64,000 nucleotides of DNA from Lachnospiraceae bacterium (lineage in GTDB: Bacteria; Bacillota; Clostridia; Lachnospirales; Lachnospiraceae). This document shows, one piece after another, positions 51,080 through 59,854 of the stretch (positions within the stretch are counted from its first letter, which is position 1; each line of letters begins with the position of its first letter). The stretch is taken from assembly GCA_017441585.1 (NCBI GenBank), contig JAFRWW010000021.1, positions 1-64,000 on the forward strand. Reading direction: 5' to 3'. The notes below the pieces were generated by a model. The model was not told where the DNA came from and searched no databases. It was given only the letters and a program-made list of their open reading frames with translations. The position numbers and the translations under genes were made by a program.

Positions 51080-53803
51080 TCAGACTCCGTATTTACTCCT
51101 CATTTTTTCTATGGCCTCACTTCCGCCATCCATATCAAAGCTGTCCGCGGCCATCTTCATGTCCTTAAGTAGCGAAGCGCCTTCCTCGTCATAAGAATAT
51201 GCGCTTAACTTATCCAGATTATTCTCCATATAATCCATGTCCAGACTGTCAAAAGCCTCCTGCAGACCCGTGAGCAGCTCTCCCAGAACGCCCACATCCA
51301 CGGGGGGCTTAGAGGAGACATCCTCCTCTTCCTCATCGGGGAACACTTCCTTGAACACAGGGACATACGAAAGATACTTTTCCAGGGCAGAGCGGGTATT
51401 ATCATTTATATAATCTATATCATTTTCATGCCCTGCGCGCTCCAGTTCCATGGCCATGTCAGCCAGTTCATTGGCACCTATCTGGCGGGAGGCACTCTTT
51501 AAAGCGTGAACCTCAACAGTATAATTCACCCAGTCCATGGAGTCAAACAGATTTTTTATAAGCTCTGCCTTTTTGTCGATGACACTGTAATAGTCCTTGA
51601 GGACTTTCATGTACAGATCCTTGCTTCCCAGAAGCGAAAGGGCGGCGTCCGTATCCAGATCTCCGATGACCAGACCGCTTGATGGTTTGGCCGGCACCGC
51701 CGGAGCCTTGGGTGCTTCCTCTATATCCGAATTCTTCTGGATCAGCTCGGGAGGAAGATAAAGCTTCAGTTTCTGTTTAAGTACCCTGACCTCTATGGGC
51801 TTTGCTATATAATCATTCATTCCCGCCGCAGTGAACTCTTCCTTCACCTCGGAAAAGGCATTTGCGGTCAGGGCGATTATGGGCATATCGGCCATTTCCG
51901 GGAATTCTTTCCTGATACGTCTGGTAGTTTCCACACCGTCCATGTCAGGCATCATATGATCCATGAGGATCAGATCATACCTGCCTCTGCTCCTTAATTT
52001 TTCGATAACCTCGTAGCCCGAAGTCGCCTTATGTATGTGAGCATGCAACGGCTCCAGCAAGCCCTCTGCCACGGTTATATTAATGGCATTGTCATCAACT
52101 ATCAGTATCCGGGCGTCGGGAATGACATAATCAAACTCGCTGTCACTCTTTCTGGCTATCTCCTGAACGCTCTGGAACTCATCGGAATAAATCCTCTGGA
52201 TGTTGATGGCGTGAAGAGGCTTCCTGATACTCAGCACATTCTCCGGCAGGGAATCATCCTCCCTGTCCTTGTCAAAATCCAGCACCTGGACAAATATGGT
52301 ATGGGGATTGGACTCTATTATGCCTATGACTTCAGCGTCAAAATATCTTTTATCAATGAATACATAGGTATATTCATCAAACTTAAGATCCAGAAGCTCA
52401 TACTTATCATTCAGGATGTGATGTCTGATCCCCAGATGCTCTCCGTCCTTGACGAACTGGTTTGCCATATATTCATTTCGAAACAGGCCGTAACCTCTCT
52501 TTTTACTGCCGTCGGGTATATATACGTCCGCGGCCTTTTTGACTATCTTCTGGGGAATGGTCAGCGAGAAGGTGGAACCCTCTCCGTACTTACTGGTAAC
52601 CTCCAGACCGCCGTCCATAAGCTTGGCCAGATCGTTGGAGATGGCAAGGCCCAGACCTGTTCCCTCATTGTTACGGTTACGCTTGGAATCCAGCTGCTGG
52701 AAGGAGGTAAACAGTCGTTCTATATCCTCTTCCCTGATGCCGACACCGGAATCCGACACAGCAAAGGTAAGCACCATATCACTGTCCGTGATTATGGCAT
52801 ACTTAATGGATATGCGGATCATTCCGCTCTTTGTAAATTTAATGGCATTTGATACGATATTGTTCAGAATCTGCTTGATACGCAGATCATCGCCGTTGAT
52901 CTCGGCGGGAATACCGGGCTGCAGGTCAAGCAACAATTCCACCTTTGATCTGTCCACCTTTGTCAGTACATCGTTGGACAGGTCATTGATTATGGACATG
53001 ACCTCATAATTCTCCGGAATTATCTCCATCTTTCCGGACTCTATCTTGGAATAGTCCAGAATGTCATTTATTATCACCAAAAGTGCCGTGGCCGACGTCT
53101 TGATCTGTTCCACATATTCGGCTGCCACGGGATCCAGGTTTTCTCTCAAGGCCATCTCAGCCATACCGATGACAGCGTTCATGGGAGTCCTGATCTCATG
53201 GGACATGTTTGCCAGAAAGTCCGTCTTCATGTGTGCGGCACGCTCTATATCCAGGTTAGCCATCCGCGCCAGATAACTGCCGTAGGCCATCTCGGACAAA
53301 AATCCTGCCACTTCCTCCAGGAATCTTGCACTTTTTTCTATTTCTTCCCTTGAACGGATGCCGACCTTTTTAACTGAAGCACACAGGGCTTTCTCATCAA
53401 TATCCAGTTCCCGGGCGATTCTGGAAAACTTCTCCATGTCCGGCTCTTCGGTGAGGATCTGACCTCCGATAAAGCATCCCACCATCTCACCGTTTAAGAC
53501 AATGGGCGCAGCAAAATCCATAAGCCCCGCATGACAATAATAAATAGATGAAGAGCCCTTTTTATGAGTACCCTCCGCTCCGAATTTGTCACACTGCTCA
53601 CAGTATCTGCATCCCGACTTCGACTTGCGGATATATTCCATGCAAAAATCGGTAAAATTAGAACCTGCAGTCAAAGGAACGCCTTCAAGATCCGTAGTAA
53701 TGGCCGCCAGTCCGGTCATGTCAGAGAATGCATCCTGAATCATCTGGAGTGTCTCCAGATCGATGAGATCCAGAAGATATAATTTTCCGTCATTAGCATC
53801 CAT
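51080..53803 (-). CDS. Hybrid sensor histidine kinase with PocR sensor, REC and Hpt
   Basis: 907 residues and no membrane segments. PocR sensor (about 5-165) with clustered cysteines (SGCRYCEQCDKF and YYCHAGLMDFAAPI). HisKA has NMSHEIRTPMNAVIG (His at about 207). HATPase_c shows N-box VSNAIKFT, G1 DSGVGI and G2 EGTGLGLAIS. A degenerate receiver-like module (about 435-545) lacks the usual Asp context. The true REC has RILIVDDNAINI, ILMDHMMPDMDGV (phospho-Asp) and ALTANAF, then PIE. The Hpt domain has VHALKSASRQIG. The PocR cysteines suggest a ligand- or metal-binding cytoplasmic sensor. ATG 53803 is chosen; TTG 53806 is possible. Confidence 0.92.
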   Translation of the reverse strand: MDANDGKLYLLDLIDLETLQMIQDAFSDMTGLAAITTDLEGVPLTAGSNFTDFCMEYIRKSKSGCRYCEQCDKFGAEGTHKKGSSSIYYCHAGLMDFAAPIVLNGEMVGCFIGGQILTEEPDMEKFSRIARELDIDEKALCASVKKVGIRSREEIEKSARFLEEVAGFLSEMAYGSYLARMANLDIERAAHMKTDFLANMSHEIRTPMNAVIGMAEMALRENLDPVAAEYVEQIKTSATALLVIINDILDYSKIESGKMEIIPENYEVMSIINDLSNDVLTKVDRSKVELLLDLQPGIPAEINGDDLRIKQILNNIVSNAIKFTKSGMIRISIKYAIITDSDMVLTFAVSDSGVGIREEDIERLFTSFQQLDSKRNRNNEGTGLGLAISNDLAKLMDGGLEVTSKYGEGSTFSLTIPQKIVKKAADVYIPDGSKKRGYGLFRNEYMANQFVKDGEHLGIRHHILNDKYELLDLKFDEYTYVFIDKRYFDAEVIGIIESNPHTIFVQVLDFDKDREDDSLPENVLSIRKPLHAINIQRIYSDEFQSVQEIARKSDSEFDYVIPDARILIVDDNAINITVAEGLLEPLHAHIHKATSGYEVIEKLRSRGRYDLILMDHMMPDMDGVETTRRIRKEFPEMADMPIIALTANAFSEVKEEFTAAGMNDYIAKPIEVRVLKQKLKLYLPPELIQKNSDIEEAPKAPAVPAKPSSGLVIGDLDTDAALSLLGSKDLYMKVLKDYYSVIDKKAELIKNLFDSMDWVNYTVEVHALKSASRQIGANELADMAMELERAGHENDIDYINDNTRSALEKYLSYVPVFKEVFPDEEEEDVSSKPPVDVGVLGELLTGLQEAFDSLDMDYMENNLDKLSAYSYDEEGASLLKDMKMAADSFDMDGGSEAIEKMRSKYGV

Positions 53804-53822
53804 CAAGAATCAATACTCCCGA

Positions 53823-54689
53823 TCAAACAAACTTTCTTACAGCCTGCATCAGCTTATCATGATCCACGGGCTTTAACATATAGCCCTGAGGCTTGTGAGA
53901 AAGAGCTTCCTGTATCTTATCCCTCTCCGTGATACCTGTGAGGAAGATAACCGGTATGCTGGCTGTATTGGGATTTTCACGAAGCTGCTTAAGTACGGTG
54001 GGACCATTATCTCCGGGCATCTCATAGTCCAGAAGTATGAGGTCCGTGCTCCTGGTCTCCAGGAATTTATGGGCCGTACGTCCGTTAATGGCCGTAGCCA
54101 CCTGATAGTCAGCCCTCAGATACTCCCTGATGAGCTTTAGCATCATGGGATCGTCATCTATTACGAGTATATGCTTCCTGTTATCACCGGAAGCATCCAT
54201 GCCGTGAGCAGGTGCGGGGGCAGGAGCCACGCCGGGCCTGACGCCGGCAGCGGGACTGACCCTGGAAATACTGCTGGTAACGGAAGCCAGCTTCTCATCC
54301 GAAAGACCGCTGATCTTTGCATCATCAAGGAAATCGATTATACCTTCCTTGATGGCATTCATACTCTTGGGTCTGATAAAGACAAGATCGGGGGCATCCA
54401 TCATATGTCCCTTCATCGTCCTGATCTCATTTTCGGTTCCGTAAAGCCCAATGGGTATATTCTGCTTTCGAAGGGCCGCGGCAAAGGTAGCCACATTCTT
54501 CATATTCTCGATCTGCTCGTCAGACATAAAATACATGAAAAGACTGGGAGAAAAATATCTGAGATGAGCTTCCATATCAGGGATCCTCCCGGATGTGGTC
54601 ATACACTCCAGGGCATCGGCGTTCTGCGAGAACAGATCATCGACAGCAGCACGGTATTCGCCGGTCAAAAGTATCTTATACTTTGCCAT
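53823..54689 (-). CDS. Response regulator with C-terminal receiver and N-terminal receiver-like domain
   Basis: 288 residues. The N-terminal domain (1-130) has an alternating helix-strand pattern ending PDLVFIRPKSMNAIKEGIIDFL, reminiscent of a receiver that lost its phospho-Asp. An Ala/Pro linker (APAPAPAH) follows. The C-terminal REC (about 168-288) has HILVIDDDPMMLKLI, DLILLDYEMPGDNG (phospho-Asp), IFLTG and MLKPVD. No DNA-binding output is present, so it acts by protein contact or as a phosphate shuttle for the adjacent kinase. ATG 54689 has GGAGG 6 nt upstream. First gene of the RR-kinase-activase unit. Confidence 0.88.
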   Translation of the reverse strand: MAKYKILLTGEYRAAVDDLFSQNADALECMTTSGRIPDMEAHLRYFSPSLFMYFMSDEQIENMKNVATFAAALRKQNIPIGLYGTENEIRTMKGHMMDAPDLVFIRPKSMNAIKEGIIDFLDDAKISGLSDEKLASVTSSISRVSPAAGVRPGVAPAPAPAHGMDASGDNRKHILVIDDDPMMLKLIREYLRADYQVATAINGRTAHKFLETRSTDLILLDYEMPGDNGPTVLKQLRENPNTASIPVIFLTGITERDKIQEALSHKPQGYMLKPVDHDKLMQAVRKFV

Positions 54690-54753
54690 TACACACCTCC
54701 AAATAGACGAAAACACAATTTGCCAATATTATATCCCATTTCCCTGATAATTG

Positions 54754-55242
54754 CTATACCCTTTTATATTTTAAAAACCTGTATTCCAGATCAAAATATG
54801 TCTGTTCCTCGGTATCTCCCACCAGCTGCCATTCCTTCAGCTCATCCAGATTGGGGAACCAGGCGTCCGCCTGATAATCATGATCGATCTTTGTGATCAG
54901 CGCCTCATCGCAGTAGTCCAGGAACTGCCTGTATATGATTTCCCCTCCGATGATAAAAATATCATCCGTATTGAATTGAGACAGGTAATCCAGAGTCTCC
55001 TCCACGGTATTGATAACAACCGTTCCTTTCACCTTATAATCAGGCTTCCTGCTTAAAACAACATTCGTTCTTCCTGCCAGGGGTTGACCCTGGGGAAAGG
55101 ACTCCAGAGTCTTTCTGCCCATGACGATCACTTTACCAATAGTTTCATTTCTGAAATATTTCTGATCTGCAGGTATGCGTACTAATAGCTTGTTTTTATA
55201 TCCGATGGCCCAGTTATTGTCCACGGCTGCTATCATCTTCAT
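54754..55242 (-). CDS. folA: Dihydrofolate reductase
   Basis: 162 residues. MKMIAAVDNNWAIGYKNKLLVRIPADQKYFRNET is the standard opening. NADPH loop VIVMGRKTLESFP, TNVVLSR, IFIIGGEIIYRQFLDYCDEALITKI and FPNLDE are all present. The catalytic Asp of the PxDxxxF motif is in IPADQKYF. Makes tetrahydrofolate. ATG 55242 has AAGGAGG 8 nt upstream; the frame start TTG 55248 sits too close. A TATAAT at 55265-55270 could be its -10 box, but no clear -35 is visible. Confidence 0.95.
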   Translation of the reverse strand: MKMIAAVDNNWAIGYKNKLLVRIPADQKYFRNETIGKVIVMGRKTLESFPQGQPLAGRTNVVLSRKPDYKVKGTVVINTVEETLDYLSQFNTDDIFIIGGEIIYRQFLDYCDEALITKIDHDYQADAWFPNLDELKEWQLVGDTEEQTYFDLEYRFLKYKRV

Positions 55243-55310
55243 GTTCAATTCCTCCTTGTATATTATTATAGTATCTGCTGTTATACATCATTGATAATGC
55301 TCATTCTTTC

Positions 55311-55343
55311 AGGATTCTTCTTCACTTCGTTCCTCGGAATGAC
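55311..55343. repeat. REP-like intergenic repeat
   Basis: AGGATTCTTCTTCACTTCGT...CCTCGGAATGAC, in the gap between purA and folA. Confidence 0.75.
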
Positions 55344-55435
55344 ATCTGCGAAAGTAATACTGTCTGCTTAACATACTTTCATTATATACTCTGCATTTAA
55401 TAATACTTCCAAGACCCCCATCTATCCGTTCTAAC

Positions 55436-55464
55436 AAAAAAGAGCCCAAGATATGGGCCCTTTT
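55436..55464 (-). terminator. Terminator of the purB-purA transcript
   Basis: An 11-bp stem (55438-55448 with 55454-55464, one G-U) and a T-run on the minus strand, 65 nt after the purA stop. Confidence 0.8.
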
Positions 55465-55528
55465 AAGAAGTTATACCACAAATTATTCATTACATGTGTT
55501 TTGTAACGCCCATTTCACAACGTCCGTT

Positions 55529-56806
55529 TCATCGATATATTATATCATCTCTTCCGGGACCGTTTGATATGATGGTTATGGGATAACCTATCTCCTTCTC
55601 TATGAACTCGATATACTTCCTGCAGTTTTCGGGAAGTTCCTCATACTTGCGTATGCCCCTTATATCACTCTTCCAACCGGGAAGCTTCTTAAGCACGGGC
55701 TTAGCATCATTAAGCTTACAGGTAACAGGGAATTCCTTCGTCTCTTTTCCGTCCACCTCATAAGCCACGCAGACAGGTATCTCATCCAGATAACCCAGCA
55801 CATCCAGCACGGAGAACGCCACATCGGTGGTTCCCTGAAGTCTGCATCCGTATTTGGAAGCCACACAGTCAAACCAGCCCATTCTTCTGGGACGTCCTGT
55901 GGTGGCACCGTACTCTCCACCGTCTCCGCCTCTGCGACGAAGCTCATCAGCCACTTCCTTGTCATGGATCTCGGAAACAAACGCGCCGGCACCCACTGCA
56001 GATGAATAAGCCTTGCACACCGTGACGATCTGCTTTATCTCATAGGGAGGTATGCCTGCTCCTATGCAGCCAAAGCCCGCCAGAGTCGAAGAAGAAGTGA
56101 CCATGGGATATATGCCGTGATCCGGATCCTTAAGGGAGCCCAGCTGACCCTCCAGAAGTATCTCCTTGCCTTCCTTTATCGCCTCATGAAGGAAAAGTGC
56201 CGTATCAGCCACGTAGGGCTTCACCATATTGGCATATTCCTCGCACACATCCATGAGCTCATCCTCATCCAGCAGAGGCTTGTGATACAGATGCTCTAAA
56301 AGCACGTTCTTGATCTGACAGATATTATGTATCTTTTCCCTTAAGCCCTTTTTGTCAAAAAGCTCATTTACCTGGATTCCTATCTTTGCATATTTATCGG
56401 AATAAAAAGGTGCGATTCCCGACTTTGTGGAACCAAAGCTCTTACCTGCCAGTCTCTCCTCCTCACACTGGTCGAACAGTATGTGATAAGGCATCACCAC
56501 CTGAGCCCTGTCGGAAATGAGAAGCTTGGGCATGGGCACGCCCTTCTTTACTATCTCATCGATCTCCTTGATGAGCACGGGGATATTAAGTGCCACTCCG
56601 TTTCCGATTATGCTGGTGGTATGTGAATAGAACACACCCGAAGGACAGGTATGAAGGGCAAACTTACCATAATTGTTCACTATGGTATGTCCGGCGTTTG
56701 CACCGCCCTGAAAACGTACCACTATGTCAGCCTTGGCTGCCATGGTGTCAGTCATCTTACCCTTGCCTTCATCACCCCAGTTACAGCCTACGATCGCTTT
56801 AACCAT
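55529..56806 (-). CDS. purA: Adenylosuccinate synthetase
   Basis: 425 residues, normal length. GTP P-loop GCNWGDEGKGKMTD, GGANAGHTIV, NGVALNIP, STKSGIAP, the QLGSLKDPDHGIYPMVTSS switch region and TTGRPRRMGWFD are all present. Makes adenylosuccinate from IMP and aspartate. ATG 56806 has GGAGG 9 nt upstream. It follows purB by 22 nt, giving a two-gene AMP-branch operon. Confidence 0.97.
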   Translation of the reverse strand: MVKAIVGCNWGDEGKGKMTDTMAAKADIVVRFQGGANAGHTIVNNYGKFALHTCPSGVFYSHTTSIIGNGVALNIPVLIKEIDEIVKKGVPMPKLLISDRAQVVMPYHILFDQCEEERLAGKSFGSTKSGIAPFYSDKYAKIGIQVNELFDKKGLREKIHNICQIKNVLLEHLYHKPLLDEDELMDVCEEYANMVKPYVADTALFLHEAIKEGKEILLEGQLGSLKDPDHGIYPMVTSSSTLAGFGCIGAGIPPYEIKQIVTVCKAYSSAVGAGAFVSEIHDKEVADELRRRGGDGGEYGATTGRPRRMGWFDCVASKYGCRLQGTTDVAFSVLDVLGYLDEIPVCVAYEVDGKETKEFPVTCKLNDAKPVLKKLPGWKSDIRGIRKYEELPENCRKYIEFIEKEIGYPITIISNGPGRDDIIYR

Positions 56807-56828
56807 TGCTAATAACCTCCATATAAAA

Positions 56829-58268
56829 TCAAACGTTTATTTCAGTTTTAAGACCTAAAATGGCCTCATTTTCTTTAAGTATAGGCTTAACCACCGTCTC
56901 AAGGAACTTCTCAGTCTGCTCCTTTGACCTGCCTATATACTTCTCGGGACGCATGGCATCCTTAAGAGCAGCCTCATCCACGGGGAACATGTCATCCTCT
57001 GCGATCATCTGCAACAGACGGTTCTCGCCACCATTAGTCTTGACCTCATTGCCTGCCTTCATGGAAAGCTCCCTGATACGCTCATGAAGCTCCTGTCTGT
57101 CACCGCCCATCTTTACGCAGTCCATCAGGATGTTCTCGGTAGCCATGAAAGGCAGCTCCGACATAAGCCTCTTCTCTATAACCTTGGGATATACCACCAG
57201 GCCGTCGGTCACATTTATGCACAGATCCAGCACGCCGTCAATGGCCAGGAAAGCCTCGGCTATGGATATCCTCTTGTTTGCGGAATCATCAAGAGTCCTC
57301 TCAAACCACTGGTTGGCGGATGTGATGGCGGGATTGAGCGCGTCGATCATCACATACCTTGAAAGGGATGCTATCCTCTCGGAACGCATAGGATTTCTCT
57401 TATAAGCCATGGCAGATGAACCGATCTGAGTCTTTTCAAAAGGCTCCTCGATCTCCTTAAGGTGCTGGAGCAGCCTTATGTCATTTGACATCTTGTGTGC
57501 ACTTGCGGCTATTCCCGCCAGCACGTTGCAGACCCTGGTGTCTATCTTCCTGGTGTAGGTCTGACCGGAAACTGGCACGCACTCCTTAAAGCCCATCTTC
57601 TTTGCGATCATGGGATCGATCTTTTCTATGGTCTCATTATCGCCGTCAAAAAGCTCCAGGAAGCTGGCCTGGGTACCCGTGGTACCCTTCGAGCCCAGAA
57701 GCTTCATATTATCCCTGACATACTCCAGGTCCTGAAGATCCATGACAAAATCCTGGATCCACAGCGTGGCCCTCTTGCCTACGGTAGTGGGCTGTGCAGG
57801 CTGAAAATGCGTAAATCCCAAAGTGGGCAGGCCCTTATAAGTATCGGCAAAGGTGTACAGCCTGTCGATCACATTGAGGATCTTCTTCTTTATGAGATCG
57901 AGACCCTCGCTCATTATGATTATGTCGGTGTTATCTCCCACATAGTAGGAGGTGGCGCCCAGATGGATGATACGCTTAGCCTTGGGGCACTGCTGTCCGT
58001 AAGCATACACATGACTCATCACATCATGACGTACTTCCTTTTCACGAGCCTTCGCCACTACATAATTGATATCATCCTGATGGGCGATCATCTCGCTTAT
58101 CTGCTCATCGGTGATATTAAGTCCCAGCTCCTTTTCCACCTGTGCCAAAGCTATCCACAGCCGCCTCCAGGTGCGGAACTTCTTGTCCGGTGAAAAAATA
58201 TACTGCATTTCCCTGCTGGCATAACGCTCTGAAAGGGGACTCATATATCTTTCTGTAGTCTCACTCAT
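56829..58268 (-). CDS. purB: Adenylosuccinate lyase
   Basis: 479 residues of the fumarase/aspartase superfamily. MSPLSERYAS, HDVMSHVYAYG, HLGATSYYVGDNTDI, THFQPAQPTTVGKRATLWIQD and the signature SSAMAYKRNPMRSERI are visible. Acts twice in purine synthesis. ATG 58268 has AGGAGG upstream. Two REP-like units lie before it. Confidence 0.97.
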   Translation of the reverse strand: MSETTERYMSPLSERYASREMQYIFSPDKKFRTWRRLWIALAQVEKELGLNITDEQISEMIAHQDDINYVVAKAREKEVRHDVMSHVYAYGQQCPKAKRIIHLGATSYYVGDNTDIIIMSEGLDLIKKKILNVIDRLYTFADTYKGLPTLGFTHFQPAQPTTVGKRATLWIQDFVMDLQDLEYVRDNMKLLGSKGTTGTQASFLELFDGDNETIEKIDPMIAKKMGFKECVPVSGQTYTRKIDTRVCNVLAGIAASAHKMSNDIRLLQHLKEIEEPFEKTQIGSSAMAYKRNPMRSERIASLSRYVMIDALNPAITSANQWFERTLDDSANKRISIAEAFLAIDGVLDLCINVTDGLVVYPKVIEKRLMSELPFMATENILMDCVKMGGDRQELHERIRELSMKAGNEVKTNGGENRLLQMIAEDDMFPVDEAALKDAMRPEKYIGRSKEQTEKFLETVVKPILKENEAILGLKTEINV

Positions 58269-58329
58269 TTTCCATCCCTCCTGTCATCCAAGGCTTTTGC
58301 CTCATGTCATTCTAAAACCTAAACCTCAT

Positions 58330-58363
58330 GTCATTCTGAGGAGCAACGCGACGAAGAATCTTT
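58330..58363. repeat. REP-like intergenic repeat
   Basis: GTCATTCTGAGGAGCAACGC...ACGAAGAATCTT. A broken copy (GTCATTCTAAAACC) precedes it at about 58301. It ends next to the stop codon of the ABC ATPase gene at 58367. Confidence 0.8.
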
Positions 58364-58366
58364 CTA

Positions 58367-59134
58367 TCACGCACCGCTGGTAAGCTTTCCAATAAACTCC
58401 TTCACTCTCTCATTGTCGCCCTCAAACACCTCATAAGGACTTCCCTGCGCCACTATATATCCGTTCTCCATGAAGATGATCTCATCAGACACCTCTTTTG
58501 CAAAGGCCATCTCATGAGTCACTATCACCATAGTCATCTTCTCTTTTGCCAGAGCCTTGATGACCTTCAGCACTTCCACCGTAAGTTCCGGGTCCAGCGC
58601 CGAGGTGGGCTCATCAAAAAACAATATGTCGGGCTTTTGCATAAGGGCTCTCGCTATGGAAACCCTCTGCTGCTGTCCGCCTGATAACTGTGACGGATAA
58701 CTGTCTTCCTTGTCCGAAAGGCCCAGCTTTTTAAGAAGCTCCCTGGCATCCGCCTGAGCCTCGGCCCTTCCTGCCCTCTTCACATGGATCCTGGCATCCG
58801 TCAAGTTCTGCATCACATTCATGTGGGGAAAAAGATTAAAATTCTGAAAGACCAGTCCGAAACAGTTTTTTACCTCCTTAAGAGTCCTCTTATCGGCCTT
58901 TACCAAAGTATTTTTATCCTTATCCTCACGGACGGCAGCCTTACCGTTATATATCACCTCACCGCCATCCACATCCTCCAAAAGCACGGCGCAGCGAAGG
59001 AGCGTGGACTTACCCGAACCGGAAGGCCCGATGATCGAAAGGACACGGCCCTTTTCCACCTTTAAGGAGATATCCTTAAGTACCTCCAGCTCGCCGAATT
59101 TCTTTTTCAGATGATTTATCTCAAGTAAACTCAT
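58367..59134 (-). CDS. Polar amino-acid ABC transporter ATP-binding protein
   Basis: A 255-residue PAAT-type ATPase: Walker A GPSGSGKST, Q-loop LVFQNFNLFPHMNV, signature LSGGQQQRVSIARAL, Walker B DILFFDEPTSALDPE, H-loop VTHEM. All are intact. The helical insert after Walker A is somewhat longer than usual (AVREDKDKNTLVKADKRTL). Last gene of the operon, 14 nt after the permease. Confidence 0.95.
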   Translation of the reverse strand: MSLLEINHLKKKFGELEVLKDISLKVEKGRVLSIIGPSGSGKSTLLRCAVLLEDVDGGEVIYNGKAAVREDKDKNTLVKADKRTLKEVKNCFGLVFQNFNLFPHMNVMQNLTDARIHVKRAGRAEAQADARELLKKLGLSDKEDSYPSQLSGGQQQRVSIARALMQKPDILFFDEPTSALDPELTVEVLKVIKALAKEKMTMVIVTHEMAFAKEVSDEIIFMENGYIVAQGSPYEVFEGDNERVKEFIGKLTSGA

Positions 59135-59148
59135 TGTATAAATGTTCT

Positions 59149-59817
59149 CTAGTTAAAATATGACAGCTTCTTTTCTATGCGGCCCATCACAAAGGCCACC
59201 AGCACATTAAACACATAGTAGAATAAGCCCGCCGCCACGAAAGGCATGATATTTGCCTGGGCTGCCGCTATGGCCTTGGCCTGGGTAAACATCTCAGACA
59301 CGGCTATCACAAAGGCCAGGGACGTATCCTTTACCAGCGTGATCACCTCATTGGTCACGGGAGGAAGTATCCTCTTAATGACCTGAGGAAAAATGATCCT
59401 GAAAAAGGTAGCCGCCTTCGAATATCCCAGAAGCTGAGCCGCCTCCCACTGTCCCGGGGCGATGGACTCTATTCCCGCACGGTAGATCTCGGCAAAATAA
59501 GCGGCGTAATTAAGCGAAAAACCTATGATCACCGCTATGAACCGGTATGAGGGCGTGATCTTTACGCCAAAAATGTAAAAGGGCGAAAAATACACCACCA
59601 TCAGCTGCAGCATGAGAGGCGTACCTCTCATGACCGAAATATACACCTTTGCCAAAAACTGCAGGAAACTGTTTTTTGACATACGCACAAAGGCGATGAA
59701 AAGTCCCAGAGGCAGCGAAAACAAAAGCGTCAGCAAAAAAATCTCTATTGAGGTGACCATTCCGGCCACCAGCTGTGATACCAGGTTATGTACGTTCATA
59801 TCCAAAGCAAGATCCAT
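59149..59817 (-). CDS. Polar amino-acid ABC transporter permease
   Basis: 222 residues with five helices and the EAA loop (EIYRAGIESIAPGQWEAAQLLGYSKAATFFRIIFPQ) of the HisM/HisQ type. A single permease suggests a homodimeric channel. ATG 59817 is used; it is directly preceded by a 10-bp GC-rich hairpin rather than a ribosome binding site. ATG 59799 is an alternative start. Confidence 0.93.
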   Translation of the reverse strand: MDLALDMNVHNLVSQLVAGMVTSIEIFLLTLLFSLPLGLFIAFVRMSKNSFLQFLAKVYISVMRGTPLMLQLMVVYFSPFYIFGVKITPSYRFIAVIIGFSLNYAAYFAEIYRAGIESIAPGQWEAAQLLGYSKAATFFRIIFPQVIKRILPPVTNEVITLVKDTSLAFVIAVSEMFTQAKAIAAAQANIMPFVAAGLFYYVFNVLVAFVMGRIEKKLSYFN

Positions 59818-59844
59818 GGCCCGGTGCCATCACAGCACCGGGCC
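59818..59844 (-). promoter_or_regulatory. Intercistronic hairpin abutting the permease start
   Basis: GGCCCGGTGC (59818-59827) and GCACCGGGCC (59835-59844), perfect 10-bp stem, 7-nt loop. No T-run follows on the minus strand; the permease ATG comes next. Likely protects the binding-protein mRNA and limits permease translation. Confidence 0.7.
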
Positions 59845-59854
59845 CTTTCGATCA

